DNA of 64,000 bases from Vibrio sp. NTOU-M3 (GCF_040869035.1 NZ_CP162100.1:1550001-1614000), one strand, 5' to 3'. Shown: positions 1 through 8,879, counted from the first letter of the stretch. Numbers and translations: made by a program. Notes: generated by a model not told the origin, from the letters alone.

Positions 1-918
1 GACAAACGACGTTAGTGCCGCAGAACCGAGTAAACCCGCCGCAATTTTCTTGTTCTTTGTGTGCGCTTCTTGATACATCGCCAAACAAGCCGCAGGGAAG
101 GCAAACATATAGATAGCAAAGTTACCCGATAGATACGCACCGGCATTGCTGTAACCACCACCTTCAAATGAATGAACACCATCAGCAAACATGCGGAACC
201 ATATTGTATGTGCACCATTAACCACATCGCCGTTGGTTGCTGTGTATTCAAAGAAGGTATACCAGTATGGATTGTAGAAGATGTGGTGTAAGCCAACAGG
301 AATCAACGCACGCTCCATAAACCCATAGAAGAAGGTAGAAATGTACATGTTACCTTGGCTGAGTGTCGTTGAAGCTGCGGCAATACCTTCTTGAACATAA
401 CCCCAGAAGTATGGAACTAGCAAACCAAGGAAGAAAGCAGAGAATGCCGTCACAATCGGAACGAAGCGTTTACCAGCAAAGAAGCCCAGAAACTCAGGCA
501 ATTGAATGCTATAAAAACGGTTATACATGTATGCGCCAAGTAAGCCCATGATCATACCGCCTAGTGGTCCCATTTGCATGGAGTTGATCCCAAGCACTTT
601 TACATAAGCCTGTGAATTGGCGACCATTTCGTCCGTAATTCCGTAGCTTAAGCCTATGGTCATATGCATCACTAAGAAACCGGCAACCGCAGCAAGTGCA
701 GCGGTACCAGAATCTTTGGTTAAACCAACGGCAACACCAATACAGAAAAGTAGATGTAAGTTGTCAAATAGGACTTGCCCGGCCATTTGCATTAACGGCC
801 ATTGCAACTGAAAACCAAATGCGAGCAGCAAACCTGCTGCGGGCAGCATGGCGATGGGGAGCATCAAGGCCTTACCCAGCACCTGTGCTTTGGTCATGGT
901 ATTTTGTAGGAAACTCAT
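1..918 (-). CDS. PTS transporter EIIC, glucose/maltose/GlcNAc family (3' end outside window)
   Basis: Membrane sugar permease of the phosphotransferase system. The frame is open from an ATG at 918 to the window edge (306 codons), so the C-terminal part, and any fused EIIB, lies outside. The N-terminus (MSFLQNTMTKAQVLGKALML) and the following PIAMLPAAGLLL are typical of this family. LPEFLGFFAGKRFVPI (about residues 140-155) and RALIPVGLHHIFYNPYWY are family signatures of EIIC-Glc/NagE/MalX proteins. Hydrophobic segments alternate throughout. A GAGAG sequence lies about 7 bases before the ATG. Substrate cannot be told from this part: PtsG-like and NagE-like features are mixed. No PTS regulator is next to it inside the window. 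Confidence 0.85.
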   Translation of the reverse strand, partial: MSFLQNTMTKAQVLGKALMLPIAMLPAAGLLLAFGFQLQWPLMQMAGQVLFDNLHLLFCIGVAVGLTKDSGTAALAAVAGFLVMHMTIGLSYGITDEMVANSQAYVKVLGINSMQMGPLGGMIMGLLGAYMYNRFYSIQLPEFLGFFAGKRFVPIVTAFSAFFLGLLVPYFWGYVQEGIAAASTTLSQGNMYISTFFYGFMERALIPVGLHHIFYNPYWYTFFEYTATNGDVVNGAHTIWFRMFADGVHSFEGGGYSNAGAYLSGNFAIYMFAFPAACLAMYQEAHTKNKKIAAGLLGSAALTSFV

Positions 919-1215
919 AAGTTACTCTCATAAATTGTTAGGGTAAAAAGGGGCTCTTCCATGGGGGAGCAAAGAGTTAGCTGAGAGTTTAAGAGCCTTT
1001 ATTAAGTTGAAGGTTACAAATTCAATCAGGTTTGTAAGTGTTGCGCGAGAATGTAAGCGGGCTATTACAAATAGGGCGAAAATTAAGCAAGAAGCAACAT
1101 TTGGACTGGCTATAATATGCCTACCATTTATCGGCATATGCATATTTCTAATTATTCAACATGTAAATCAAACGATATGATTTAATTTACATTAAATATG
1201 CGATGTTAATTGATC
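919..1215. other. divergent intergenic region
   Basis: About 297 bases between the PTS gene (minus) and the lipoprotein gene (plus). It must carry both promoters. It is AT-rich towards 1140-1210. I could not assign a specific operator by eye; no clear CRP or NagC site was found. Confidence 0.5.
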
Positions 1216-1800
1216 ATGAAGAAATGGTTACACAGTACTATTGCTCTTTTATCCATTGTCGGTTGTGGTGAATCCCAATCCGCCTCCGAAGGGATTGCTC
1301 CTCTCCCGCCAAGAATAACGCCGGATTTAGCGTTAAAACTGGAACAGCAAGAGAATGTTCGTGATCAGTTTTCTTTATTATTAGAGTATTTTGAGCTCCA
1401 TTTTGATCGGAGTGATTTGCTGACGGGAGTCGATGAAAACGTAAATGGTATTCGAGATGACATTGAGGCTGTTTTGAATGCTTTGAACGTTTCTGAACCA
1501 GTTCGTAAAGCACTCAAGCAAGACGCACGATATCAGCAAGAAAACCTTTATCATGACTTCAGTAATTTCACTTATGCCAATGTTGATAAGGCGGCAGCCA
1601 TCGCCAATATGTACAACGAAGTCATTGCATGCAAAGTGTATGTAGGTATGTCGATTGACGATCGGGTTGCAACATCTAAGCACTTAGCTGACCTAACTTA
1701 TAACACGTTTGACCGTGCGATGGCTTACCTCGCATATGAGAGTTTACTTGATGGTGTTTTCACTAATGTATTGCCGCCAGAAGAGCAGTATTGTGACTAA
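1216..1800 (+). CDS. putative lipoprotein with a calcium-loop-like motif
   Basis: Product of 194 residues that I do not recognise. The start is taken at the ATG at 1216, giving MKKWLHSTIALLSIVGC; an in-frame TTG lies two codons upstream. A charged start, a hydrophobic stretch and SIVGC form a lipoprotein signal, so the mature protein would begin at Cys17. Residues around 74-84 read GVDENVNGIRDDIE, a D-x-N-x-N-G-x-x-D-D pattern like the Ca-binding loops of dockerin or EF-hand proteins. Two more cysteines sit near the C-terminus. It stands alone, divergent from the PTS gene. Function is unknown; an envelope location is inferred from the lipobox only. Confidence 0.65.
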   Translation: MKKWLHSTIALLSIVGCGESQSASEGIAPLPPRITPDLALKLEQQENVRDQFSLLLEYFELHFDRSDLLTGVDENVNGIRDDIEAVLNALNVSEPVRKALKQDARYQQENLYHDFSNFTYANVDKAAAIANMYNEVIACKVYVGMSIDDRVATSKHLADLTYNTFDRAMAYLAYESLLDGVFTNVLPPEEQYCD

Positions 1801-1921
1801 GTAATGGAGGAATTACCTTTACGTTAATGACTGGATTTTTATCGAATAAAAATTCATTTGAATGCATATCTCTTTGTTGATCTGATTGTGCCATTATAGA
1901 TTTGTCATGGTTTAATTTAAC

Positions 1922-1941
1922 TGGGACGAAAGCTCGCCCCA
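1922..1941 (-). terminator. probable terminator of the chorismate mutase gene
   Basis: On the minus strand TGGGGCGA and TCGTCCCA can pair (one G-U) around a GCTT loop, directly after the stop codon at 1950. The T tract after it is weak, so efficiency is uncertain. Confidence 0.45.
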
Positions 1942-1949
1942 ATTATTAG

Positions 1950-2480
1950 TTACTGAAGTTGAATTTGGGTGAGTGCGTTAAACAGGGCTTGTTTATCGGC
2001 TTGTGTTAAATAGGGAGAGCGAATTGTGGCAGAAAACTTGGCGTTATCCTGCGTAGTAAGCTTGCCGCCTTGTTTTAGAAAATCAGCCAATTCATGATTA
2101 ATTTGCTTACCTAGTTTGATAAGCTCGGGCCTCACTACCGTTTGTAAGTCACGTGGAGTACGGGTTTCTGGTGATGTCAGTAAATCTGCGCGGTAACGAT
2201 ACTGAATTGCTTTAGCCGCCGAGATTTGTGCTTGAAAAAAGCCGACAACACTTTGTTTATCCAACCCAACTTTTTCAGCAGCGATACTTGCATTTTCAAT
2301 CACCACTTCTTCACGCTTGATATCCTCAATCGCTTTACCATGATTTGCTTTAAACAAAGCGACATCCTCCATAAAACTTAAACGTTCGTTAATGGTGGAA
2401 AACAGTGCATCTGGTGTTGGAGCTGAATATGCGTTGAATGTTAGCAGGGTGAGTAGGGTGATGAATATTCGGTGGAGCAT
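1950..2480 (-). CDS. secreted gamma-class chorismate mutase
   Basis: AroQ-gamma type chorismate mutase, converting chorismate to prephenate, here probably in the periplasm. The start is placed at ATG 2480 (MLHRIFITLLTLLTF), preceded by AGGA at good spacing, rather than ten codons upstream. Residues 1-19 form a signal peptide ending in NAYSA. The helical AroQ core follows: INERLSFMEDVALFKANHGKAIEDIKREE (about residues 30-58), then FFQAQISAAKAIQYR (about 80-94), which carry the Lys, Arg and Gln positions of the fold. Length of 176 residues fits periplasmic gamma-class enzymes. It is monocistronic. The role of exported chorismate mutases is not well settled. Confidence 0.85.
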   Translation of the reverse strand: MLHRIFITLLTLLTFNAYSAPTPDALFSTINERLSFMEDVALFKANHGKAIEDIKREEVVIENASIAAEKVGLDKQSVVGFFQAQISAAKAIQYRYRADLLTSPETRTPRDLQTVVRPELIKLGKQINHELADFLKQGGKLTTQDNAKFSATIRSPYLTQADKQALFNALTQIQLQ

Positions 2481-2691
2481 GGTGTCCTCATAGAATTTTT
2501 GGTTACACAAGTCAGGATTACATCATGCTCAACTGGTTTCTTATATAAAACTTTGGTCTAGTACTTTCGATTGCTATGCTCACTGGGGAATATCGTTATT
2601 CTCTCCTATACTATTTACAAAATTAACATTTCGCATGTTGGCTAGTACAAAAAATAATTGCGCGCTATGTATCTAATTTAAGGGGAGTTCT

Positions 2692-3435
2692 ATGTTCCGG
2701 AGAATCTTACTCAGTGCCATGGTGTTTTTTGCGCTGCTTTTTACAAGTACAACACACGCCAATGAAAAGGTGGTTAATGTTGGATTTGTGGTGGGTATTC
2801 CACCGTTTGTGATTGGTGATTCCGGCATCCTTGTCGATATCGTTGGTGAAGCTTTAGGGCGATCAGGGTATGAAATATCTAACTATAAATTCCCAAGCAA
2901 GCAATTTGATCAAGATCCTTTAAATACCTTTAGTGAATTGGACATTTTTATTGGAACACCGTTAACTTTCCGAGTGGACTATTCCTACGGTAAGGTTTTC
3001 GAGTTTGATAATGTCGCTGTCTCTAAAGTAGCGAGTCAATTAAAGATCGACAATGTTTCTGATTTAAAAGGAAAATACATTGTTGGTTTCAACAATGCAA
3101 AGCAACATCTCAAAGAGCCTTTTACGACATTTTATAATCAAGAGTTATCGGACTGGGAAGGGTATAAAGAGATTGAAAATCAGCAAGCACAGTTCGATAT
3201 GTTGATGAAAGATAGAACTCAGGTAATTTTGTTAGATAGAAGTATGGCGTATTACTACGCACGCCGTGCTGGGGTAAAAAATATGGAAGGGCTTGTGTTC
3301 CATGAAATTTTTCCACTTAAAAACACCATTTATGTTGTTGGTCGTGATCAAAAATACATCCAATTGATCAAGCAAAATCTCGATGAAATGTGGCAAGACG
3401 GCACATTTACCATGTTGCTGGATAAATACCGCTAA
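2692..3435 (+). CDS. periplasmic substrate-binding protein, family 3-like, paired with a sensor kinase
   Basis: Product of 247 residues with a signal peptide (MFRRILLSAMVFFALLFTSTTHA) and a solute-binding protein fold of the amino-acid/SBP_bac_3 kind. FVVGIPPFVI and the two-lobe pattern are seen, as is the late DEMWQDGTFTMLLDKY segment typical of these proteins. A strong GGGGAG sits about 8 bases before the ATG. No ABC permease or ATPase is nearby. Instead a membrane histidine kinase starts 29 bases downstream on the same strand. The likely role is to sense a small ligand and present it to that kinase rather than to import it. The ligand is unknown. Confidence 0.75.
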   Translation: MFRRILLSAMVFFALLFTSTTHANEKVVNVGFVVGIPPFVIGDSGILVDIVGEALGRSGYEISNYKFPSKQFDQDPLNTFSELDIFIGTPLTFRVDYSYGKVFEFDNVAVSKVASQLKIDNVSDLKGKYIVGFNNAKQHLKEPFTTFYNQELSDWEGYKEIENQQAQFDMLMKDRTQVILLDRSMAYYYARRAGVKNMEGLVFHEIFPLKNTIYVVGRDQKYIQLIKQNLDEMWQDGTFTMLLDKYR

Positions 3436-3464
3436 ATCTGCCGTGATTTTGGGAAGTCAAAGAG

Positions 3465-5069
3465 ATGATGAGTTCTCAGTCGATCAATAGCCGGTTAACG
3501 ATCAGAATTGTTATGTTCAGTTCGTTTGTCACCATATTCATCACGGCGTTTCAGCTGTACTCAGATTATGTGGTGGCCAAAGAAAGCATTCAGGTCAGCC
3601 AGAAATATATTTTCACTTCTTATAAAGACGCACTAGAAACAAGTTTATGGGTGCTAAATAGTGACCTGATTGAATCTCAAATCAATGGCATTATTAGCAT
3701 CCCTGATATCAGTTATGTGCGTATTGAAAGTTCTAGTGGCGAGAACTGGGAATTGGGTGTTAAGCAAGAAGAGCATATCCTTCAACAATCATTATCATTA
3801 AAGCATGCATACATTGACCAAAAATACATCACTATTGGTAAGCTTATTGTTCAGTCCGATTTATGGTTGATTTACAACAACTTGATTGATAAAGCGTTGT
3901 TGATTTTATTGTCCAATGGGCTGAAAACCTTCATTGTTGCGGGCTTCATCATCTACTTGGTTAATTCGTTGGTGACACAGCCATTAAACGAAATGCGCAA
4001 GTACCTAAAAGAATTCCAGTTTCAACAAAATAACCCGCCGATGATCATCAAAAGAACGGCTGCAAATGATGATGAAATAGACTTCATGATCGCAACAGTC
4101 AACAGAATGTGTTTAGAGCTATCTTCATCTTATGCGATTGTTGTGGAGTCACAAAAGCAATTGGCGCGAGCCCTAGATGACAAACAGGTATTGCTAGAGC
4201 AAGAAACACGGTTTAAAGAAGACCTTGAGGTGATGGTCAAAGAACGAACCCAAAAGCTTGAAGACACGTTACTTGAGTTGAAAGCGACACAAGCCAGTAT
4301 GATTGAAAGTGAAAAAATGGCTTCGCTTGGGGCTTTGGTGACCGGCGTTGCTCATGAGATCAATACGCCACTTGGTATTTGCATTACATCGAGCTCATTT
4401 GTCTCTTCAGAAGTAGAACAGATCTTAAGAAACTATGAAGCTGGGGAATTACAGGAATCGACATTTACTGAATCAATGAGCAATATTTCTAAATCGGTTG
4501 AGTTGCTCGTTTCTAATTTACAAAAGTCAGCACTACTGGTTTCAAGTTTTAAACAAGTGGCGGTAGACCAAAGTGATCGCTCCATCAGCAAGTTTTTCAT
4601 AAAAGAGCACCTTGATAAGCTCATGCTTTCGCTGTCGCATGAGTTAAGTAAACATTATGCTGAAGTTGAAGTTAAGTGTGATGACAAGCTTGCGATTGAA
4701 AGTTACCCAAGTGCCTATATTCAGATTTTCACTAACATGGTGAGCAACAGCTTGAACCATGGCTTTGAAAATTGGGATAAAGAACGGCGTATATTAATCA
4801 ATATCTATAAGCACGATGCAGACTTAATCATTGACTATCGAGACACGGGTAAAGGGATCCCTGAAGATGTTAAGGGAAGAGTGTTTGAGCCGTTTGTCAC
4901 GACAAAGCGGGGGATTGGGGGGACAGGACTAGGCGCGAACATTATCTACAACACGGTATCCCAACTATTGCATGGAAAAATCGAGTGTTGTGATGAGAAT
5001 ACAGTTGGCGCTCGCTTTATTATTACGGTTCCATTAGACGTTGTCCCCTTAGCTGAAGCCAACGGGTAA
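3465..5069 (+). CDS. membrane sensor histidine kinase
   Basis: Product of about 534 residues. A first membrane helix lies at about 15-35, a periplasmic sensor region at about 36-145, a second helix at about 146-168, then a HAMP-like segment and a long coiled coil to about 285. The phospho-acceptor is in GVAHEINTPLG (His297). The N box is NMVSNSLNHG, the G1 box DTGKGIP and the G2 box GIGGTGLGANI. There is no receiver or HPt domain and no response regulator next door, so it is an orphan kinase. Two ATGs in tandem (3465, 3468) are both possible starts. The upstream binding-protein gene very likely supplies its sensor input. Confidence 0.85.
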   Translation: MMSSQSINSRLTIRIVMFSSFVTIFITAFQLYSDYVVAKESIQVSQKYIFTSYKDALETSLWVLNSDLIESQINGIISIPDISYVRIESSSGENWELGVKQEEHILQQSLSLKHAYIDQKYITIGKLIVQSDLWLIYNNLIDKALLILLSNGLKTFIVAGFIIYLVNSLVTQPLNEMRKYLKEFQFQQNNPPMIIKRTAANDDEIDFMIATVNRMCLELSSSYAIVVESQKQLARALDDKQVLLEQETRFKEDLEVMVKERTQKLEDTLLELKATQASMIESEKMASLGALVTGVAHEINTPLGICITSSSFVSSEVEQILRNYEAGELQESTFTESMSNISKSVELLVSNLQKSALLVSSFKQVAVDQSDRSISKFFIKEHLDKLMLSLSHELSKHYAEVEVKCDDKLAIESYPSAYIQIFTNMVSNSLNHGFENWDKERRILINIYKHDADLIIDYRDTGKGIPEDVKGRVFEPFVTTKRGIGGTGLGANIIYNTVSQLLHGKIECCDENTVGARFIITVPLDVVPLAEANG

Positions 5070-5073
5070 AAGA

Positions 5074-5757
5074 TCAGCTTTCGATGTTTTTTACTTCGTT
5101 GATTTCAGCAATTTGCTCGCCATTCCATATCATTTCGACGAGATGACCTTGAATGACATCTTGTACGGGTTTTGGTGTAAATAAAGCCCAGCACATACCA
5201 CCTTGATGACGAACAGACGGGTATTGCACCGCTTGAAAGCCATCTTTCTTTAGATCTTTTGCTAACTGTTGTGAGGCGCTGTAATGGTTGGGGTCTAAAA
5301 TACTTTTGTCACTAGGTTGAACCACATGCACTGGGTTAGAGCAATGAGTGACAACTAAGCTCCTGAACAAAAAACGGTCATAGGCAAGCCCTTCAACATT
5401 TGCCCAGTATTTTTGTTGATGGTGTTTTACTTCCTGAACCGCGGTTTGTTCGGTATCGGCGACATATAACGCACCAAAAAAGCCATCATTAAATCGTCCA
5501 CCGTTTGGATTGATATGGGTAAATGGACCCACCGCATAGCTTCTGCCACGTTCGCACTGGTAAGGAATGTCGTTAGGATCAATCAACGCAATATCGCCAA
5601 CTTCGTCTCGTAGCCTTGGGTTCGTTAAGGCTTGAATTGCGTAGAGTATTTCAAAGTCTTCTGGGTTAGCCACGGATTCAAATAAATCGATTGGTGGGTA
5701 TTTGGTATTCACCAATCGATGACTTGTCAGCGTACTTTTTTTATTTTTTAACCCCAC
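5074..5757 (-). CDS. RES-domain toxin of a RES/Xre toxin-antitoxin pair
   Basis: RES family protein of 227 residues. Characterised members of the family are toxins that degrade NAD+. The core includes YQCERGRSYAVGPFTHINP and GGRFNDGFFGALYVADTEQTAVQEVKHH (about residues 68-113), which contain the conserved Arg, Glu and Tyr positions of the fold. The start is a GTG at 5757, overlapping the end of the antitoxin gene by 10 bases, as expected for translational coupling. The 3' end lies 4 bases from the end of the convergent sensor kinase gene. NAD+ degradation is inferred from the family, not shown here. Confidence 0.85.
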   Translation of the reverse strand: MGLKNKKSTLTSHRLVNTKYPPIDLFESVANPEDFEILYAIQALTNPRLRDEVGDIALIDPNDIPYQCERGRSYAVGPFTHINPNGGRFNDGFFGALYVADTEQTAVQEVKHHQQKYWANVEGLAYDRFLFRSLVVTHCSNPVHVVQPSDKSILDPNHYSASQQLAKDLKKDGFQAVQYPSVRHQGGMCWALFTPKPVQDVIQGHLVEMIWNGEQIAEINEVKNIES

Positions 5758-6149
5758 AAACCACCTCGCAAAGCATCGATACGACGTGCTACTTCATAGA
5801 GATCAGCGAACTTGCCACTGGTAATAATTTCAAGCGGCGTTCTGCCTGCGAAAAAGTCGTTATGGTTCTTCATCGTCATAAAACCATCGACGTTGGCAGG
5901 GTTGCTGAACACAATTCGTAAGGCTTGTTGAATGTTCAAAATATAACTCACTCGCTCAAGCTGATCATCGCTAAGTTTTGTTGTTTCTGGGTTCGCCTTA
6001 AATTTATGGTAAGACGATTTAGATAACTTAAGAATATTTTGGCTTTGTTGTGCGCTACACCCCCAAGACGCAAGAATATTGTCCGCTGTTTTAAAGCCGA
6101 CCATTGCGACAGCTTTAGGGTTGTAACCGGTATCTTGTGCAAGGCTCAT
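5748..6149 (-). CDS. Xre/MbcA/ParS-type antitoxin of the RES pair
   Basis: Antitoxin of 133 residues. The N-terminal two thirds (about 20-75) have a helix-turn-helix-like pattern with ILASWGCSAQQSQNILKLSKSSYHKF. The C-terminal part has the toxin-binding domain, with FSNPANVDGFMTMKNHNDFFAGRTPLEII (about 84-112) and the L-Y-E-V-A-R-R-I-D-A-L-R-G-G-L-W-G tail usual in this family. It is the upstream gene of the pair, so the antitoxin is made first. It probably represses its own promoter. Confidence 0.88.
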   Translation of the reverse strand: MSLAQDTGYNPKAVAMVGFKTADNILASWGCSAQQSQNILKLSKSSYHKFKANPETTKLSDDQLERVSYILNIQQALRIVFSNPANVDGFMTMKNHNDFFAGRTPLEIITSGKFADLYEVARRIDALRGGLWG

Positions 6150-6178
6150 ATTTGAATCCTATTTGGGAGTTAATTGTT

Positions 6179-6207
6179 AATTTAGTCTATAATTGGACAT
6201 TTGTAAA
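6179..6207 (-). promoter_or_regulatory. candidate promoter of the RES/Xre operon
   Basis: On the minus strand TTTACA (6202-6207) and TAAATT (6179-6184) are 17 bases apart, a fair sigma-70 pair about 30 bases before the antitoxin ATG. Short AT-rich repeats around it could hold the antitoxin's operator. Confidence 0.4.
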
Positions 6208-6264
6208 TCATTAGGAATTATCTCCTCATAAAATTAACAAGCTTTCCTTTTGTCTAACTATTGT

Positions 6265-6307
6265 CTTACCATCAATTCTTACGGGAGCTGTACAGAATGA
6301 TGGTAAG
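6265..6307. repeat. imperfect inverted repeat upstream of the GNAT gene
   Basis: CTTACCATCAATTCT (6265-6279) and AGAATGATGGTAAG (6294-6307) pair with one bulged A. A second, overlapping pair, ATTCTTAC (6275-6282) with GTAAGAAT (6303-6310), is mutually exclusive with the first. It could be an operator or a leader hairpin. Confidence 0.5.
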
Positions 6308-6357
6308 AATCATCGGGTATGCTTACCAAGAATATAAAAGTGAATAGGAAAGGAATA

Positions 6358-6894
6358 ATGCGTTTTTTAATAGGCGATCTGCATGATGCAGAAGAAATTA
6401 AAACGTTATTTACTTCAACGTTTTCAGATTCTGAAGGCGAGGGTGAAGGTAAACTTATTGGTCAATTAGCGTTAGATTTGATAACAACAACAGCCAAAAG
6501 CGAATTGTTAGCGTGCATTGCGAAAGAAGAAGATAAAATTGTAGCGTCTATTTTATTTACGCAACTTGAATATGAAAATGGAGAGAAACCTTTCTTGATG
6601 GCTCCCGTTGCCGTTCTAACGGATTATCAAGGTAAAGGGGTAGGACAAAAATTAATCCAATTTGGTTTAACTCAGATGAAAGAAATGGGAGTTAAGCTGA
6701 TATTTACTTATGGTGATCCTAGTTTCTATTCTAAATCCGGCTTTCTTCCTGTCAGCGAAGAGGCATATCCAGCACCTTATAAGTTAGCTTATCCTCATGG
6801 ATGGCAAGCCAATTTACTTACTGATAATGCATTGGAATTGATTAAAGGCACTCCTTCTTGCGTAAAAGCTTTCCAAAATCCAGCTTTATGGTAG
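6358..6894 (+). CDS. GNAT family N-acetyltransferase
   Basis: Acetyl-CoA dependent acyltransferase of about 178 residues. The start at ATG 6358 (MRFLIGDLHDAEEIKTLF) is chosen because AAGGAAT lies just before it; an upstream in-frame ATG at 6319 has no such site. The acetyl-CoA binding motif is VAVLTDYQGKGVGQKLIQFGL (about residues 82-102), followed by a beta-strand and the FYSKSGF segment near the C-terminus. The arrangement resembles YhbS-like GNATs. Base composition is visibly more AT-rich than neighbouring genes, which may mean transfer. Substrate unknown. Confidence 0.85.
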   Translation: MRFLIGDLHDAEEIKTLFTSTFSDSEGEGEGKLIGQLALDLITTTAKSELLACIAKEEDKIVASILFTQLEYENGEKPFLMAPVAVLTDYQGKGVGQKLIQFGLTQMKEMGVKLIFTYGDPSFYSKSGFLPVSEEAYPAPYKLAYPHGWQANLLTDNALELIKGTPSCVKAFQNPALW

Positions 6895-6909
6895 TCGATT
6901 GAAAAAGAA

Positions 6910-6930
6910 AGCCCGCAGTAAATGCGGGCT
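6910..6930 (-). terminator. terminator of the DUF3360 gene
   Basis: AGCCCGCA (6910-6917) pairs perfectly with TGCGGGCT (6923-6930). On the minus strand it is followed by TTTCTTTTTC. It lies 10 bases after the stop codon at 6941. Confidence 0.8.
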
Positions 6931-6940
6931 CTGATGTTTA

Positions 6941-8395
6941 TTAAAGTAGCGCTGGGATACCCGGCAACTGACCAACCACAGCCAGTGCACCGACACATAC
7001 AATAACTGCGGCAAGTGGGATGCCCAATTTGTCAGTACGTGATAGAGCCGCACTGCGTTCGTTATTGCCAATAAGGCCTGTATTATCGAGTAGCATGGTG
7101 ATGGCCCACCCAAATACTGGGTTAACCAATGCACAAGCAAACATACAGATACCGGCACTTTGCGAGTTACGTGCATTACGGACCATTTGCATACCAGCTT
7201 CAAGTAGTGGTAAGAAAACACCGACGAGCAACGCAACACGTAAAACCGGTTCCCACATTGCTAAGTCCATAGGGTAGCCAAGTACTGCAGCGAAGATACA
7301 CAACACACCGGTTAATAATGCGCCGCCCGGAATAGGGCGTTTTGCGATGGCAGCAGGGATCATGTAAGTACCCCACGAAGAAGCAAGGTTACCCCCACCA
7401 AGTCCTGCACCAATGATCTGACGAACTGAACAAACAGTCATGGTGTCATCAACATCCATCAATGCACCTTTTGCACTTTTCGGGTAGTTCAGTTCTTGGA
7501 ATACACGGTGGCCTAAGAAGTCAGGTGACCACATTGCAACAGCTAAGATTGCGAACGGAATAACGGCAATGTAGTGTTCTAAGTCCGGCCATCCAAGTTG
7601 CCAGCCAGTGTCTTCACCCCACCAGTAGAATGGGCTCATATTTGGTAAGCCCGGTTCTGTCGTGAATTCGAACGGCACGCCCATCATGTAAGAAACGATA
7701 CCTGCGACAAGTGAGCAGAGCGGTATTGCTAGCCAGCGTTTCTCGATCTTTGCAAGGTACGCATAGATAACAATGGTCGCAGAGATAACAACAAAGGAGA
7801 CTGACTCCATCCCGGAAGCAACAGACCACGATTCAAACTTGCTCAACTGGCTAATCAGGCCCACGGCACCCAAGTAAATTAAAAGGCCGCCACGGACACC
7901 TTCACCTGTTAGCTTTACCAGTTTTGAACCGCCTTTCGTTGCGCTGAGAATGAGACCAAAAACACCAACCATGATTCCCAAGGCAAGTGGATGGCCACCA
8001 GCAGCGGCAACAAGAGGGATCAATGGGATCATAGGGCCGTGGGTACCGGCGAGGTTGGTGAGTGGGTTTAAGATTGCTGAGAAAAAGATAACAAAAAGCA
8101 GGCCAGCAATGAGCAACTCAAAACGTACGTTTTCCGCAACAAACTCAGGGGAAAGTCCAAATTGTGCTGCAAAGGCTGCGACCATGGCCGTGACCATAAC
8201 CACTTTACCAATGGTTGCGGCAATCGCAGGTACCCAGTCTTCTATTTCAATGCCGTAGTCACGTTTAGGTAAATGGATACTCCAACGCTTTAACTTTAAG
8301 ATTGATAATTCATGCTCTAAGTATTCTGATCGTGTTGAAAACTCGTTCGCCTTGCGGCGGCGAGCCTGGTAGTCCATTTCGTCAACTTGGTTCAT
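6941..8395 (-). CDS. DUF3360 family membrane permease
   Basis: Integral membrane protein of 484 residues with about 11-13 hydrophobic helices, related to the SulP/xanthine-uracil permease superfamily. The start is taken at ATG 8395 (MNQVDEMDYQARRRKANEF), preceded by GGAGT; the longer frame has no ribosome site. NLAGTHGPMIPLIPLVAAAGGHPLALGIM has the short half-helix pattern of this superfamily, and GAGLGGGNLASSWGTYMIP is another conserved segment. It is monocistronic with its own terminator. The substrate is not known; anion or nucleobase transport is a guess from fold. Confidence 0.75.
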   Translation of the reverse strand: MNQVDEMDYQARRRKANEFSTRSEYLEHELSILKLKRWSIHLPKRDYGIEIEDWVPAIAATIGKVVMVTAMVAAFAAQFGLSPEFVAENVRFELLIAGLLFVIFFSAILNPLTNLAGTHGPMIPLIPLVAAAGGHPLALGIMVGVFGLILSATKGGSKLVKLTGEGVRGGLLIYLGAVGLISQLSKFESWSVASGMESVSFVVISATIVIYAYLAKIEKRWLAIPLCSLVAGIVSYMMGVPFEFTTEPGLPNMSPFYWWGEDTGWQLGWPDLEHYIAVIPFAILAVAMWSPDFLGHRVFQELNYPKSAKGALMDVDDTMTVCSVRQIIGAGLGGGNLASSWGTYMIPAAIAKRPIPGGALLTGVLCIFAAVLGYPMDLAMWEPVLRVALLVGVFLPLLEAGMQMVRNARNSQSAGICMFACALVNPVFGWAITMLLDNTGLIGNNERSAALSRTDKLGIPLAAVIVCVGALAVVGQLPGIPALL

Positions 8396-8840
8396 TGTTA
8401 CTCCGTAATTATAATATGTACTGATGATATATTTATTATTACTGAAGTGAATAATGAACATTATTGATATGAATCAGTATTGAAAATTGACACGATTAAA
8501 AACTTTAATTAAGTCGATCTACCGCACATTTTTATTTAGATTCAATATGAAACACAGTTAAATGCATTTGTATGAATTATTTATTTGATTAGGAATAAAA
8601 TGATTTCTAAAGAATATTTACTCTATTTAAATATTATGTGAGGAACGAAAGAATAACTAAGTCTCTTTAACTTGTTGTTTTTATGAATAAAGTGCTCTTG
8701 CGTGTAGGCGGCTTAAATTTCGCTGTATATAGGGGGGGCGATTTAGTTATGTCAGGTCGATTAATAGAAGAACGCTGAATAACTTATAACGATATGTAAT
8801 TAGGTTTATGTGTGATTAATTTCATTTCTGAAATTTAAAA
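8396..8840. other. long non-coding stretch
   Basis: About 445 bases between the DUF3360 gene and the next terminator, both on the minus strand. It is AT-rich. I see no convincing ORF, RNA gene or repeat. It must hold the DUF3360 promoter. Confidence 0.5.
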
Positions 8841-8869
8841 AATAAGCCCACAATAATTGTGGGCTTATT
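8841..8869 (-). terminator. strong hairpin terminator of the secreted-protein gene
   Basis: Thirteen bases (8841-8853) pair perfectly with 8857-8869 around a three-base loop, with GGGC in the stem. On the minus strand a run of TTTTTT follows. Confidence 0.85.
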
Positions 8870-8879
8870 AAGGTGTAGA

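Noticed and set aside
12..296. Minus-strand ORF of 94 codons
   Set aside because: It is out of frame inside the PTS permease, whose reading frame is continuous with family motifs.
6358..6894. GNAT gene as an integron cassette
   Set aside because: No attC-like (VCR) repeat is visible on either side.
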